From the NCBI GenBank assembly GCA_016205905.1, contig JACQSP010000087.1:1-17766 (forward strand): a stretch of DNA of 17,766 bases, given 5' to 3'. This DNA comes from Candidatus Woesearchaeota archaeon (GTDB taxonomy: Archaea; Nanobdellota; Nanobdellia; Woesearchaeales; DSVV01). The position numbers and the translations under genes were made by a program. Positions 7,646 through 14,241 of the stretch are shown one piece after another. Numbering within the stretch: position 1 is the first letter of the stretch; each line of letters begins with the position of its first letter. The notes below the pieces were generated by a model. That model had not been told where the DNA came from, made no database searches, and saw only the letters and a program-made list of their open reading frames with translations.

Positions 7646-7692
7646 GGCGATTTTCAATTAATATAATGAAAAATATAACAGGGGGGATTTTA

Positions 7693-8115
7693 ATGACAAT
7701 AGATGGTTTAGTTGAGATGAGTGGTGTTGATGAGAAAGGAAAGCAAGTAACAGTTCCGTTATTGAGTATTAGTTCTATAAGTAGATTTTATTTTGTTTCA
7801 CCAAGTGGACACATATTTGAAAGAGTAGAAGTCAAGAATATAGGTGACAGCAGTAAAACACACTATTCTTACAAGGTTGTTGATCAAATTAAACCAAAAC
7901 CAACAGATGGCAAGAGTGTTGATCCAAACTCTCCTTTTTGTCAAATGAATTATGACTTAATAGAAAGAAGAATAAACGAATTAGAAACGTATGTTTCAGC
8001 ACAGCGTCAAACTACGACTGTAATAACTGATAACAATGGACAACCTGTGTTACCTCCACTTCCATCTAGTTATACTAATTATACTAATAAGAATAAAACC
8101 TTGAGAAAACTATGA
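7693..8115 (+). CDS. Uncharacterised protein, first gene of the receiver operon
   Basis: I do not recognise this 140-residue protein. Residues 1 to about 70 look beta-rich (TVPLLSISSISRFYFVSP, HIFERVEVKNI), followed by a probable helix MNYDLIERRINELETYV (about 85-101) that could form a coiled coil, then a polar Thr/Pro/Asn-rich tail likely to be disordered. There is no signal peptide or membrane helix. The frame opens at an ATG at 7666, but the run GGGGGG at 7681-7686 ahead of the ATG at 7693 looks like the ribosome-binding site, so the shorter form is preferred. It is followed closely by two co-directional genes and is probably co-transcribed with them. Confidence 0.7.
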   Translation: MTIDGLVEMSGVDEKGKQVTVPLLSISSISRFYFVSPSGHIFERVEVKNIGDSSKTHYSYKVVDQIKPKPTDGKSVDPNSPFCQMNYDLIERRINELETYVSAQRQTTTVITDNNGQPVLPPLPSSYTNYTNKNKTLRKL

Positions 8116-8141
8116 TTTAGACGTCTTTAGGTGTGTATTAT

Positions 8142-8933
8142 ATGGCTAATCTAGAACAATTAACTCAAAGTTGGAAAGAACTGTCCAGAGATGCGAATGG
8201 CGCTATTGGTGCATTTCAAGAATTTAGAAAATGTTTATCTTATCCTGGCACATACAATTGGTTCTTTAACCTCGAGGATCTTAATTCAGGTTATGATGGT
8301 ATGATGAAAAATATTGCACATAATTTTGGTTATACATTTGAAATGAGCAGTGTGCCTGGCAGCGCTTTTCTTGAATTAAGAAAATTGCCTAAAGGACAGA
8401 AAAAATTGCCTTCTGATTTAAAGTGTGTGTTAAACTTTCCAGAGCAAGGAATGGAAAGACAAGTTTTGGGTAAGGTTGAAACATCACCTTATGATATGGG
8501 TGTTCTTCTTTTTTATGGAGAAGCGTGTGATGAATTTGGGACAGAAGGAAGAATAGCTACATGTGTCTTTAATTTAGTTGGAGATTATTCAATACTTACA
8601 GAAACTTTTAAAGCAGTCAAAGAAAACCCTAAATATATTAGTAATTTCGTTGTTAATGTGTTTGAATGGGGCAATGATACAACTATAGCTGAAACGCAAA
8701 AAAGAATGAAATCAAGACCTGCATATAACTCTCCTGCTGTTCAAGAATGTAGAAGAATTGCACAATTAAGAGATGTTTCTGACACAGGCGTTCTTTCTAA
8801 TGCTGAGCCAGATGTTACTATTAAATTAAATACATTGTATGCGTTGGATGTTGGAGAAGGTTACTCTTGGTTAAAAAGAGCAGGAATAAGCTTACGTAAA
8901 AAGAATGATGACGTTGAAATAATAAGAGTGTGA
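8142..8933 (+). CDS. Uncharacterised 263-residue protein, receiver operon
   Basis: I do not recognise this protein. It looks soluble and globular: an N-terminal helix (LEQLTQSWKELSRDANGAIG), a mixed centre with several beta segments (SAFLELRKLP, GVLLFYGEA, RIATCVFNLVGDYSIL) and a C-terminal part with an Arg-rich helix (QKRMKSRPAY, QECRRIAQLRD). No catalytic signature, metal site or membrane segment is apparent. The frame opens at GTG 8133, but AGGTG at 8129-8133 sits 8 nt before the ATG at 8142, which is the better start. It lies 26 bp after the previous gene and some 50 bp before the receiver gene, in one probable operon. A role as sensor or effector for the receiver is inference from position only. 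Confidence 0.75.
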   Translation: MANLEQLTQSWKELSRDANGAIGAFQEFRKCLSYPGTYNWFFNLEDLNSGYDGMMKNIAHNFGYTFEMSSVPGSAFLELRKLPKGQKKLPSDLKCVLNFPEQGMERQVLGKVETSPYDMGVLLFYGEACDEFGTEGRIATCVFNLVGDYSILTETFKAVKENPKYISNFVVNVFEWGNDTTIAETQKRMKSRPAYNSPAVQECRRIAQLRDVSDTGVLSNAEPDVTIKLNTLYALDVGEGYSWLKRAGISLRKKNDDVEIIRV

Positions 8934-8983
8934 GATTAGAACATAAGAGATATTAGATTGAGAAATTTGAGAAAGTGACACAA

Positions 8984-9406
8984 ATGGCATTAACCAAAAT
9001 CTTACAATTAGAAGACGATGAATTTATACCTAAAGCAATTGCAAGAATTCTAAGAAGAGAAGGTATTGAAGTGGAACTTGCAACAACCTACAGAGAGGCA
9101 GAGGCTGCTTTGAGAGGAGAAGCAGTTAGAGATTTAACAAATGAGACTGGACAAAGACAATACATCGGCTTATCTCATTATGATGCAATGCTTCTTGACA
9201 TGAAAGTCCCAGGTGGTTTTGGCTCAGAGATTGCAAAAACAGCAAGGGCAATGGGTTATCAGGGCAGAATTGTTATGTTTTCTGGCGCTGATATGCAAAA
9301 AGCAAGAGAGCAAACAATAGGTATTGATAATATTGGTTATCTTAATAAACCAACTGACTCACCAGACCTTATTGGAAAGGCATTGAGAGGAGAATATAGT
9401 GATTGA
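8984..9406 (+). CDS. Single-domain CheY-like response regulator receiver
   Basis: This 140-residue protein is a stand-alone receiver domain without an output domain. Numbered from the ATG at 8984, it has the acidic pocket E10-D11-D12, the phospho-acceptor D72 in YDAMLLDMKVPGG, the switch Ser S100 in MFSGA and the conserved Lys K122 in NKP. About 18 extra residues (RGEAVRDLTNETGQRQYI) lie between helix 2 and strand 3, which is unusual for CheY. The frame also opens at GTG 8975, but GTGA at 8975-8978 works better as a ribosome-binding site for the ATG at 8984. It ends the plus operon. No DHp histidine kinase is present in the window, so the phosphodonor is unknown. The GHKL protein across the gap lacks a phosphorylatable-His domain. 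Confidence 0.9.
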   Translation: MALTKILQLEDDEFIPKAIARILRREGIEVELATTYREAEAALRGEAVRDLTNETGQRQYIGLSHYDAMLLDMKVPGGFGSEIAKTARAMGYQGRIVMFSGADMQKAREQTIGIDNIGYLNKPTDSPDLIGKALRGEYSD

Positions 9407-9582
9407 TTACACACTCCTAAATGAGAGAAAAGCTTAAATTAGATAATACACACAATTTTATATTCTTTTTATAACCTCGCATTTTTTCCGAAATTCTCGT
9501 AAAATCTTTCTATGTTCTTCATTATATATAATCCATAAAGATAATGCTTAAATAATGGTTAGTGACGTTCTATTAAATAAAT

Positions 9583-9749
9583 GGGTAAGAGGTAAAAGGT
9601 TTGAGGTAAGAGGAGTTAATAGTAGGAGGTAAAAGGTATGAGGTAAGAGGTACGATGTTATCATCGTAGTTGTTCCCTCTTACCTCCTACCTCTAACTTT
9701 TAACCATTTAATCCTCTTACTTCTTACCTCATACCTCTTACTTTATACC
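9583..9749. repeat. Word-array inverted repeat, element C (GGTAAGA words)
   Basis: The left arm (about 9583-9650) is built of 7-nt words such as GGTAAGA, GGTAAAA, GGTTTGA and GGTATGA. The right arm (about 9674-9749) is their complement (TTACCTC, TACCTCC, ATACCTC). The centre is a perfect small stem, TACGATG (9651-9657) with CATCGTA (9662-9668) round a TTAT loop. The core GGTACGATGTTAT (9649-9661) differs by one base from that of element A. It lies directly upstream of the prs ribosome-binding site. Confidence 0.85.
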
Positions 9750-9756
9750 AATTTTT

Positions 9757-9764
9757 GTGAGGTG
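9757..9764 (+). promoter_or_regulatory. Shine-Dalgarno site of prs
   Basis: GTGAGGTG, 5 nt ahead of the ATG at 9770. It is complementary over 6 nt (TGAGGT with ACCTCA) to the right-arm copy of the repeat word in element C at about 9727-9732, so it could be masked in the folded leader. Confidence 0.7.
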
Positions 9765-9769
9765 TTAAA

Positions 9770-10861
9770 ATGCCAAGAAGTGACAGAGGCCAAATATCTG
9801 TTCTTGCCTGTGAAGGTGGCAGAAATTTAGCAGGAAAGATTGTTGAGAACCTAAACAAGATTATTGAAGAAGAGAATGCTAAGCGAGGAGAGAAAAGGTC
9901 GCTTGTTGAGGTTATAGAAAGCAAAGAAACTCATTTTTCAAATGATGAGATTAAAACAACTTTAAAAGGAAGTGTTCGGGGGAAACATGTTTTTGTTGTT
10001 CAGGATATTGCCAGCAAGATGCCTTTTGATGATGAAATACATAAACCAAAATATACAAGTAATGATAATCAAATGGCGCTGCTTTCTGCGATTGCTGCAG
10101 CAGCCCAAAATGACGCTGATTATATAAGTGTTGTTTCTCCAACTTTGTTTTGGGATAGACAAGATAAGAAATTTGAGAGAGAAGCTATACTCACATCATT
10201 AACTGCTTCAATGTTCAAAGCTGCAGGCGCTAGAAGAGTTATTACAATAGATATACATGCTGAAGCAGTTGGAGGTATATATGCTGCTTTGGAAACTAAA
10301 TTTGAGTTGTTATATGCTTCAGGACCAATTATGGAATATATTAAAGCAACATATGGCAATAATCTTCAAAAAAGTGGATTTTGTTCTTTGGCTTTGGATG
10401 CAGGTGGCGCTGGAAGAGCAATGTTTTATGCAAGCAGATTAAAGATTCCATTCAAAAGCGCAGGAAAAGAAAGAGATCATAGCGAAGCAAGCAAAGTTGA
10501 TAGTGTAAAGATGATGGATGTTGTTACTGGAAATGTTTTGGTGGTAGAAGACATGATAGATACTGCAGGAACATTGGTCAGAGGATTAAGAAGCCTTAAA
10601 GGCACTGCATGGGGCGTTCAAGGTGTTTATGTTGCCTGCACAAAACCTTATTTTAACGGAGAAGCTGCTCAAAAACTTTCAGAATTATATGAGAACGGCA
10701 ATGGAATACTTAAAGGAGTTATCGGCACAAATGCAGTAACCCAAAGACTTGGTTTCCTTGAATCATCGCCATGGTATCATGAAGTTGATGTTTCACCGTT
10801 ATTTGCAAGAACGATTTACGAGATTAATACAAGAGGATCAGTAAGCAAACTGAAAGAGTGA
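9770..10861 (+). CDS. prs: Ribose-phosphate pyrophosphokinase (PRPP synthetase), divergent
   Basis: The enzyme makes PRPP from ribose-5-phosphate and ATP for nucleotide, His and Trp synthesis and for salvage. Visible signatures are FWDRQDKKF (127-135), matching the RQDRK-type ATP loop, DIHAEAVGG (161-169), a flexible loop with KERDH (233-237) in place of the usual KRR, and the PRPP-binding loop VLVVEDMIDTAGT (256-268), where most family members read DDxxxTGGT. At 363 residues it is longer than the typical 290-320, with an extended N-terminal half and a longer region between strands near 290-320. The divergence in three active-site loops leaves some doubt about the exact substrate. The start is fixed by GAGGTG 5 nt upstream. 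It converges with the helicase gene, with a T-rich terminator between them. Confidence 0.85.
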   Translation: MPRSDRGQISVLACEGGRNLAGKIVENLNKIIEEENAKRGEKRSLVEVIESKETHFSNDEIKTTLKGSVRGKHVFVVQDIASKMPFDDEIHKPKYTSNDNQMALLSAIAAAAQNDADYISVVSPTLFWDRQDKKFEREAILTSLTASMFKAAGARRVITIDIHAEAVGGIYAALETKFELLYASGPIMEYIKATYGNNLQKSGFCSLALDAGGAGRAMFYASRLKIPFKSAGKERDHSEASKVDSVKMMDVVTGNVLVVEDMIDTAGTLVRGLRSLKGTAWGVQGVYVACTKPYFNGEAAQKLSELYENGNGILKGVIGTNAVTQRLGFLESSPWYHEVDVSPLFARTIYEINTRGSVSKLKE

Positions 10862-10910
10862 TGTTTTTGCATTTTTTATTTTAATTTTTATTATTCTAAT
10901 TCTCTTTTTT
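10862..10910 (+). terminator. T-rich terminator after prs
   Basis: Several T runs (TTTTT, TTTTTT, TTTTA, TTTTTA, TTTTTT) follow directly after the prs stop codon, as in archaeal intrinsic termination, which needs no hairpin. It lies in the short gap between the convergent prs and helicase genes. Confidence 0.65.
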
Positions 10911-10928
10911 CAAGAATAAGTTCACAGT

Positions 10929-12842
10929 CTAAAAATCCTTTAAACTTATCTGCCCTTTTCTTTTGTTTTCTTTTACTTCAATGTCTTCTTTTTTTACTTT
11001 CTCGCCAACCTGCTCTTTGATGTTAATCGCGACACTTTTTCCGATAAGCTGGGCAAGAGTCACTATGTTCGCTTTCTTGACGTCGCCAATATCTTTGATG
11101 CCATGGCTGTAAAGCTTTCTTGCTCTCATTCTTCCAATATTTTCAAGTTTTAACAATGCCAACAGCTCTTCTTTAGTGCCGTATTTTAATCTTATTCTTA
11201 ATTTATTTATTTCAGCAAGCATATTCTGATAAGTTAAAAGTTTGCACAATTCAGATGAAGAATAAACCAGCCAGTCTGCAATATCTAATTTTACTTTTAT
11301 TTCACCTGGCCTTATATCATATTTCTCAAGCAAATATTCTTCATCCATCTCGTCAATCCAATCCTGAAAAAATAATGCTGTCTTAAAACTGTTGATGTAA
11401 TTATCATATTCTGGCTCATATTGAGACGGCTCAAGAACAATGAGGCTGCCTTCTGATTCAACAAGCTTCTGCATGATGTCATCTATTTCTTTTGATTTAA
11501 CATTTAATTTTGGCCTTAATTCAAGCGCACAGCTTATCATGTGCAAAAAAGATAAAGGAATAGTTAAAACACGCTTGTCCTGCGCTCTTTCCATCGCAAG
11601 TATAATTTCATGCGCAGTTAATGGATCAATGTATAATTCAGAAACACGTTTGCCGAGGTGGGTTGCGTTATATCTAATTTCACTATTTATTTTTTTTATT
11701 TCATTAACTCTTTCTTTAAGATTGTTAGCATTTTCTTTGGTTTTATTATTACTTCCGTTTATTTTGTTATTTTTTTCACTCATTCCGTCAAAGAAAATTT
11801 TATTAGTTTCTCCTGCTGAAAATAATTCTGCTGCACTTGTAAATCCTTCATTGGTTGTATTCTTGTTAAGTATCCCGTCAACATAACCTGTTTTAGAGTT
11901 ATAACTGGGCTCTTGTTGGCTATGTAATTTATCTTGCCCAATCAGTTCAATGAAACCAAACTCTTCCAGCATCCCAAGCACTTTATCGATTATCTTGGTA
12001 AGATGATACATGTCTCCAAACTGATGCGCCCAAAATGTTTTATTGAAGAATAAAAGTATCTGCTCTTTTGTCGTCACAAAATTAGTAGCTATAAGGCTTA
12101 ATAAACAGCTTCTTAATACAGGCTCAACACCAAGCTTTGAATAAATGTCTTCAGGTTCGCCGTTAATAAATATCTCATTTATCTTTTGTTTTTCTGCTTC
12201 TGTTGAGGCGATTGTTATTGCTTCTCCAATCTTGCTGTGCTCTGGCCTTCCTGCACGCCCGGCCATTTGATGATATTCTAAAACAGGAATATATCGCATT
12301 CCTTTTTCATTGTTTTCATTGCCTGCCTCAATTCTTCCATGATAATATCTTCTCAAATCTTTTATAATCACTCTAAAGGCAGGAAGGCTGACGCCTAAAG
12401 CAAGCGTTGGTGTTGCGCAGATGATTTTGATAAGGCTTTTTCTGAATGCATCTTCTATTATTGATTTTTGTTCGTGGACAAGCCCTGCATGATGGTATGC
12501 AACCCCTTTCTTAACGCACTCAGCTAGTCTTTCGCACTGTTTAGTTGGTTTAGATAATGCGTGAAGTATATCTTCACTTATTTCACTTAATTGTTTTTTT
12601 TCAGATTCAGATAAAATAATTGTTTTATTTTTAGAATCATATAGGCTTGTTGCTGTATTTATTTTGCGGGAACTGTCCTCTGCACACTTCTCAGCGCTTC
12701 TTTTTGAGTTGCAGAAGACAATGGCTTGCTTGTTTTGTTCTAATGTATCAAGAACTATGTTTATTGTTGCGTCAGCTGTTATTTCTTTTATTTGCAGAAC
12801 TTTTGGCAATGTATCTGCATTGGTTGATGTATTTGAAGGCAT
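10929..12842 (-). CDS. Hel308-like Ski2 helicase lacking the first RecA domain
   Basis: This 637-residue protein matches Hel308 from the second RecA domain onward: motif IV AIVFCNSKRSAE (40-51), HHAGL (117-121), motif V TPTLALGVSLPA (144-155), motif VI QMAGRAGRP (192-200), then the winged helix (about 225-300), a Lys/Asn-rich insert (about 310-395), the ratchet domain and a C-terminal HhH-type segment (LENIGRMRARKLYSHGI, 566-582). The C-terminus QISLKDF (631-637) fits QxxLxxF, a possible PCNA-binding motif. The roughly 200 residues that normally carry the Q motif, Walker A and DExH box are absent. The upstream frame meets a TAA at 12888-12890, and a TATA box sits about 26 bp before the ATG, so this is the real gene start. 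Alone it should not hydrolyse ATP, so it may need a partner carrying RecA1 or act only as a DNA-binding factor. Confidence 0.85.
   Translation of the reverse strand: MPSNTSTNADTLPKVLQIKEITADATINIVLDTLEQNKQAIVFCNSKRSAEKCAEDSSRKINTATSLYDSKNKTIILSESEKKQLSEISEDILHALSKPTKQCERLAECVKKGVAYHHAGLVHEQKSIIEDAFRKSLIKIICATPTLALGVSLPAFRVIIKDLRRYYHGRIEAGNENNEKGMRYIPVLEYHQMAGRAGRPEHSKIGEAITIASTEAEKQKINEIFINGEPEDIYSKLGVEPVLRSCLLSLIATNFVTTKEQILLFFNKTFWAHQFGDMYHLTKIIDKVLGMLEEFGFIELIGQDKLHSQQEPSYNSKTGYVDGILNKNTTNEGFTSAAELFSAGETNKIFFDGMSEKNNKINGSNNKTKENANNLKERVNEIKKINSEIRYNATHLGKRVSELYIDPLTAHEIILAMERAQDKRVLTIPLSFLHMISCALELRPKLNVKSKEIDDIMQKLVESEGSLIVLEPSQYEPEYDNYINSFKTALFFQDWIDEMDEEYLLEKYDIRPGEIKVKLDIADWLVYSSSELCKLLTYQNMLAEINKLRIRLKYGTKEELLALLKLENIGRMRARKLYSHGIKDIGDVKKANIVTLAQLIGKSVAINIKEQVGEKVKKEDIEVKENKRKGQISLKDF
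11658..11915 (-). repeat. Low-complexity Asn/Lys/Glu insert in the helicase
   Basis: About 86 residues rich in N, K, E, S and T lie between the winged-helix and ratchet domains (flanks ELIGQDK and RYNATHLGKRVSELYIDP). Known Hel308 proteins have only a short link there. Like the inserts in ileS and the radical SAM gene, it keeps the frame and is hydrophilic. Confidence 0.55.
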
Positions 12843-12863
12843 TATTCTTGAGAATAAGGTTAA

Positions 12864-12873
12864 ATTTATATAG
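12864..12873 (-). promoter_or_regulatory. TATA box of the truncated helicase gene
   Basis: On the minus strand it reads CTATATAAAT, preceded by a purine/A-rich BRE-like GGTAAA. Its centre is about 26 bp before the ATG at 12842, giving a leaderless mRNA. It supports the short ORF as a deliberate gene start. Confidence 0.6.
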
Positions 12874-12975
12874 TTTACCTTCAGGTCTTAAACTTAACAT
12901 AATCTTTTTGAAATTACTCCTGAAAAATAAAGTGATCTCCCTTCTTTACCATAATTTCATTTTCCAACCAAAACA

Positions 12976-12986
12976 TTTATATATAA
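12976..12986 (+). promoter_or_regulatory. TATA box of the MNT-HEPN operon
   Basis: TTTATATATAA centred about 29 bp before the ATG at 13010, implying a leaderless or near-leaderless mRNA. Confidence 0.6.
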
Positions 12987-13024
12987 CTTATAAGTTATAA
13001 TTATATAACATGAAAGTTATAACT
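12982..13024. promoter_or_regulatory. Palindromic candidate operator of the MNT-HEPN operon
   Basis: A perfect 18-bp palindrome (12982-12999, TATAACTTATAAGTTATA) sits between the TATA box and the start codon. The 9-mer AAGTTATAA recurs at 12992-13000 and 13014-13022, 22 bp apart (about two helical turns). The second copy lies in a 10-bp palindrome AGTTATAACT (13015-13024) that forms codons 2-5 of the gene. This arrangement suits repression by a dimer, probably the N-terminal helix-turn-helix of the first gene product or the toxin-antitoxin complex. Confidence 0.6.
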
Positions 13025-13600
13025 AAACTAAATCTAAGGATTATGGAAGAAATAAGCAAAGATTTAACCAGAAAGTGGAGCATTAACAGTCTTTCAAAAA
13101 TAATAAATAAGCATTACAGGCCAGTGCATGCTGCTGTTCAATCCATTATAACACAAAAATTCTTAGCAAAGAATCAAAACAATTTAGTTGAGCCAGTTTT
13201 CAAAAATACTCTCTTATTGGAATTAGCTGAAAAACAAAGGTTAACCAAACATAACAGCAAAGAAATAAAGATCATTGCGGAAAAGTTATCAAGAATAAAG
13301 ACTGCCTTCTTTTCAGCAGTGTTGTTTGGCTCTTCTGTAAATAAAAAGGGCAATGATATTGATATACTGATAATAATTCCTGATTCAGAAAAAATCACTG
13401 ATTTTCAAAAACAGGCAGAGGAAACTTTAGGCTCATTCTATTCTAAAACTGATTTAAATATTGTGTCAGAAAAAAGCTGCTATGAGATGTTAAACACGCC
13501 AAATCAGCTGAATGTAATGAATGAAATCATAAAAAATCATTTAGTATTAACAGGAGCAGAAAGTTTTTACAAAATTCTAAAAAGGTGGAAAAATGGTTGA
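13010..13600 (+). CDS. MNT-type nucleotidyltransferase with N-terminal winged helix (antitoxin-like)
   Basis: This 196-residue protein has a winged helix-turn-helix at about 1-65 (LNLRIMEEISKDL, WSINSLSKIINKHYRPVHAAVQSI) and a minimal nucleotidyltransferase domain at about 95-150 with VLFGSSVNKKGNDIDILI (104-121). The metal residues D116 and D118 and a third acidic residue, D148 (KTDLNIV), are present, so it is probably catalytically competent. In MNT-HEPN pairs the nucleotidyltransferase is the antitoxin and AMPylates or binds the HEPN toxin. The winged helix suggests that it also binds its own promoter, where a palindrome lies. Its stop overlaps the start of the HEPN gene by 8 bp. The ATG at 13010 follows a TATA box at leaderless spacing. 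Confidence 0.85.
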   Translation: MKVITKLNLRIMEEISKDLTRKWSINSLSKIINKHYRPVHAAVQSIITQKFLAKNQNNLVEPVFKNTLLLELAEKQRLTKHNSKEIKIIAEKLSRIKTAFFSAVLFGSSVNKKGNDIDILIIIPDSEKITDFQKQAEETLGSFYSKTDLNIVSEKSCYEMLNTPNQLNVMNEIIKNHLVLTGAESFYKILKRWKNG

Positions 13601-14147
13601 GAAAGAAGAAATTGAATTAATCACAAAAAAATTCAGAAGATTGATAATAAAAGGAAATATCAAAAAGCCTAAACCATATAAAAAAGAGTTCTTTAAAAGA
13701 AAAGCAGAAATAAGTTTAAGATTATCAAAGGAATTATTACAAAAGCCGGATTACTTTGACTGGAGCATTAATGCATCATATTATTCAATGTTTTATAATG
13801 CAGTCTCCCTCCTTGCACATATAAACGTGGATTTAGAAGATATATCCGACAGTGTGCACATACTTATTTACCAAGGATTAGTCTATTATTTTTATATAAA
13901 CGATAAAAAGATAGAAGAAGAATATTTGGAGGAATTCAAGGCAAATATGGAAGAATCAGATAAAAGGCTAAAAACAATAGCTAAAAGAAAATCTGATGAG
14001 ATTTTGTCAAGCTTTAGAAATGCTAGAGATGATAGAGGAAAGTATACTTATGAATTAGGCAGGACAGCAGAACTAACATCAGCAGAAACAGCAATAAGAA
14101 GAGCTGATGCTTTTGATATTTTATCTGATAAGATTATGTCTGATTAA
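13593..14147 (+). CDS. HEPN-domain protein (toxin-like partner of the MNT protein)
   Basis: This 184-residue all-helical protein has the HEPN pattern: a first helix (FFKRKAEISLRLSKELLQ, 33-50), the typical NASYYSMFYNAVSLLAHI segment (60-77) and a late helix with SFRNARDDRGKYTYELGR (140-157). HEPN RNases use an Rx4-6H motif. Here the matching stretch has R145 and R148 followed by K150 and Y151, with no His, so RNase activity is uncertain. Some PF05168-type HEPN proteins also lack the His. The SD-like AGGTGG at 13583-13588 lies 4 nt before the ATG, inside the end of the MNT gene, so the pair is co-translated. Together they look like a toxin-antitoxin or nucleotidyltransferase-substrate pair. 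Confidence 0.85.
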   Translation: MVEKEEIELITKKFRRLIIKGNIKKPKPYKKEFFKRKAEISLRLSKELLQKPDYFDWSINASYYSMFYNAVSLLAHINVDLEDISDSVHILIYQGLVYYFYINDKKIEEEYLEEFKANMEESDKRLKTIAKRKSDEILSSFRNARDDRGKYTYELGRTAELTSAETAIRRADAFDILSDKIMSD

Positions 14148-14241
14148 AATGCAGAACAAATAAAACGAAATAAAAAAACAATAGGCATCGCTTATCCAAA
14201 TCGCAGCAAGCTGAGGAGTATTAAACCAAGACGAGAATAAA

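Larger units (their letters stand above)
7183..7665. promoter_or_regulatory. 483-bp divergent intergenic region of the signalling cluster
   Basis: No ORF is supported here. The stretch holds a 202-bp inverted repeat (7202-7403), four CCCGG-containing sites (7405-7487), a TATA-like TTTAAATA (7591-7598) for the plus operon, and TTATAAC-type repeats near the likely transcription start (7617-7645). A weak TATA-like CTTATTAC (minus, about 7202-7209) may serve the ATPase gene. The density of repeats suggests shared control of both arms. Confidence 0.6.
9407..9769. promoter_or_regulatory. 363-bp region between the receiver gene and prs
   Basis: No gene is supported. From left to right there is a T-rich stretch (about 9452-9468) that may terminate the receiver operon, TATA-like segments near 9463-9473 and 9523-9533, the 167-bp word-array inverted repeat (9583-9749) and the prs ribosome-binding site (9757-9764). 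If transcription of prs starts from either TATA-like segment, the hairpin is part of its leader. Confidence 0.5.

Noticed and set aside
9583..9749. CRISPR or simple minisatellite in the GGTAAGA repeats
   Set aside because: Units are 7 nt with no spacers, and the right half is the reverse complement of the left, which a plain minisatellite would not show.
11440..11886. Plus-strand ORF of 148 codons opposite the helicase
   Set aside because: It is an antisense shadow of a conserved protein and its low-complexity insert, with hydrophobic composition caused by the complementary Lys/Asn codons.
12843..13009. Missing N-terminal half of the helicase hidden upstream by a frameshift
   Set aside because: The 167 bp hold two promoters and no helicase motif in any frame, and the frame meets a stop at 12888-12890. 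There is no room for the 200-residue RecA1 domain before the divergent MNT gene.
14148..14241. Small gene or box C/D RNA between the HEPN and phosphoesterase genes
   Set aside because: There is no ORF of note, and a CTGA (D-box-like) at 14211 lacks a matching C box at suitable spacing.
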